This document shows, one piece after another, positions 6,533 to 7,029 of a stretch of DNA of 7,029 bases. Every line of letters begins with the position of its first letter. Position 1 is the stretch's first letter. This DNA comes from Gallionellaceae bacterium. Its GTDB lineage: Bacteria > Pseudomonadota > Gammaproteobacteria > Burkholderiales > Gallionellaceae. A model generated the notes under the pieces. That model was not told the DNA's origin and made no database searches. It saw only the letters and a program-made list of their open reading frames with translations. The stretch covers positions 1 through 7,029 of the forward strand of contig CANFCA010000051.1 in NCBI GenBank assembly GCA_947445045.1. Reading direction: 5' to 3'. The translations under genes were made by a program, and so were the position numbers.

Positions 6533-6979
6533 TTAACCGCCCCACACTTCGCCGCTGCGCACATAACCCACTTCGCCGTCCTGATGACGCACTTTGATCC
6601 AGCCCGCACCGGTTGACTCAAGTAGCTCCAGCGCAATCTGCTGGCGCACTTGGAACACACGCGTCGCGCCGTCCACAGGTTGATCCAGCACATCCACTAA
6701 TGGCAGCAACGCGAACACATAGCGCGTACTGCTCAACGCTTTCTTTTCTACCCAATACAAGCCGCCCGATTTATCGCGCACCTTGACCCAGCTATCCAAC
6801 ACCACCACTTGCTCAAGCGGCATGTAGCGATTCACCACGAAAAGTTTTTTTGCTTTGACAGAGGGCGCGTCGTAAAAGATAGCGTGATTTTCTTTTACCG
6901 AAATATATTCCGTAGCTTGCACAGCACTTGTGCTCATCAGCAGAAGTGCGGCACACAGCCGTGAAATATATTGCGACAT
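6533..6979 (-). CDS. exported protein with two bacterial SH3 (SH3b) domains
   Basis: 148 residues. Residues 1-22 form a signal peptide: hydrophobic LCAALLLMSTSAV, then AVQA with likely cleavage before Thr23, so the mature protein is probably periplasmic. Two SH3b-like units follow. The first, about 25-82, contains YDAPSVKAKKLFVVNRYMPL, then VLDSWVKVRDKSGGLYWVEKKAL. The second, about 87-147, contains VLDQPVDGATRVFQVRQQ, then GAGWIKVRHQDGEVGYVRSGEVWG. The repeated WxKVRxxxG...WV or YV pattern is the typical SH3b ending. SH3b domains bind peptidoglycan or envelope partners, but the ligand here is unknown and no catalytic domain is attached. The ATG directly abuts the preceding stop (TAAATG) and has no clear Shine-Dalgarno, so it probably relies on coupled translation. 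A small SH3 gene between secB and gpsA recurs in betaproteobacteria. Confidence 0.85.
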   Translation of the reverse strand: MSQYISRLCAALLLMSTSAVQATEYISVKENHAIFYDAPSVKAKKLFVVNRYMPLEQVVVLDSWVKVRDKSGGLYWVEKKALSSTRYVFALLPLVDVLDQPVDGATRVFQVRQQIALELLESTGAGWIKVRHQDGEVGYVRSGEVWGG

Positions 6980-7029
6980 TTAGTGAGTTGTAACGGGTGC
7001 AGCTTGCTGCGCTTTACTATTTTGATAGC
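6980..7029 (-). CDS. secB: probable SecB export chaperone, C-terminal tip only
   Basis: Entering from the right edge on the minus strand, one frame reads YQNSKAQQAAPVTTH and stops with TAA at 6982-6980, directly before the SH3-protein ATG. The conserved core of SecB is outside the window. The call rests on the Gln/Ala-rich tail after a tyrosine, typical of SecB C-termini, and on the common order secB, SH3 protein, gpsA in betaproteobacteria. SecB is a cytoplasmic chaperone that keeps preproteins unfolded and hands them to SecA. Another gene ending here cannot be excluded from 15 residues. Confidence 0.55.
   Translation of the reverse strand, partial: YQNSKAQQAAPVTTH

Overview
This 7 kb window looks like a betaproteobacterial chromosome segment, probably from a Nitrosomonadales/Gallionellaceae-type organism. 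That placement is an inference from two gene orders, thiS-thiG-trmB and secB-SH3-gpsA, and from the protein sequences. No rRNA or other firm taxonomic marker is present.

Left edge: the first 25 codons of ettA, an ABC-F translation factor, run off the edge on the minus strand. A gap of about 150 bp then leads to divergent genes on the plus strand. The first is an 847-residue TPR protein with a C-terminal O-GlcNAc-transferase-like (SPINDLY/GT41) domain. Its stop overlaps the start of thiS by 8 nt. thiS (sulfur carrier) and thiG (thiazole synthase) supply the thiazole half of thiamin and are followed by trmB (tRNA m7G46 methyltransferase). The gaps thiS-thiG and thiG-trmB are each largely filled by a different palindromic dispersed-repeat-like element, and a third palindrome follows trmB. 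The second element carries a Shine-Dalgarno-like sequence and an ATG in frame with trmB, so it may add 26 residues to the N-terminus.

Centre-right: a lower-GC gene encodes a probably membrane-anchored NERD (nuclease-related) domain protein. Its hydrophobic N-terminus has no ATG, GTG or TTG in frame, so the gene uses an unusual start, is truncated at its start, or has a small frameshift.

Right part: a compact minus-strand operon converges on the NERD gene. It contains the 3' tip of a probable secB, an exported double-SH3b protein and gpsA (glycerol-3-phosphate dehydrogenase for phospholipid synthesis). SecB handles export, the SH3b protein is itself predicted to be exported, and GpsA makes the phospholipid backbone, so the operon has a cell-envelope theme.

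Most of the window is conserved housekeeping DNA. The unusual parts are the repeat insertions inside the thiamin/trmB run, the TPR glycosyltransferase coupled to thiS, and the start of the NERD gene. I did not see a CRISPR array, tRNA, rRNA, insertion sequence or TPP riboswitch. No gene-free stretch exceeds 300 bases.
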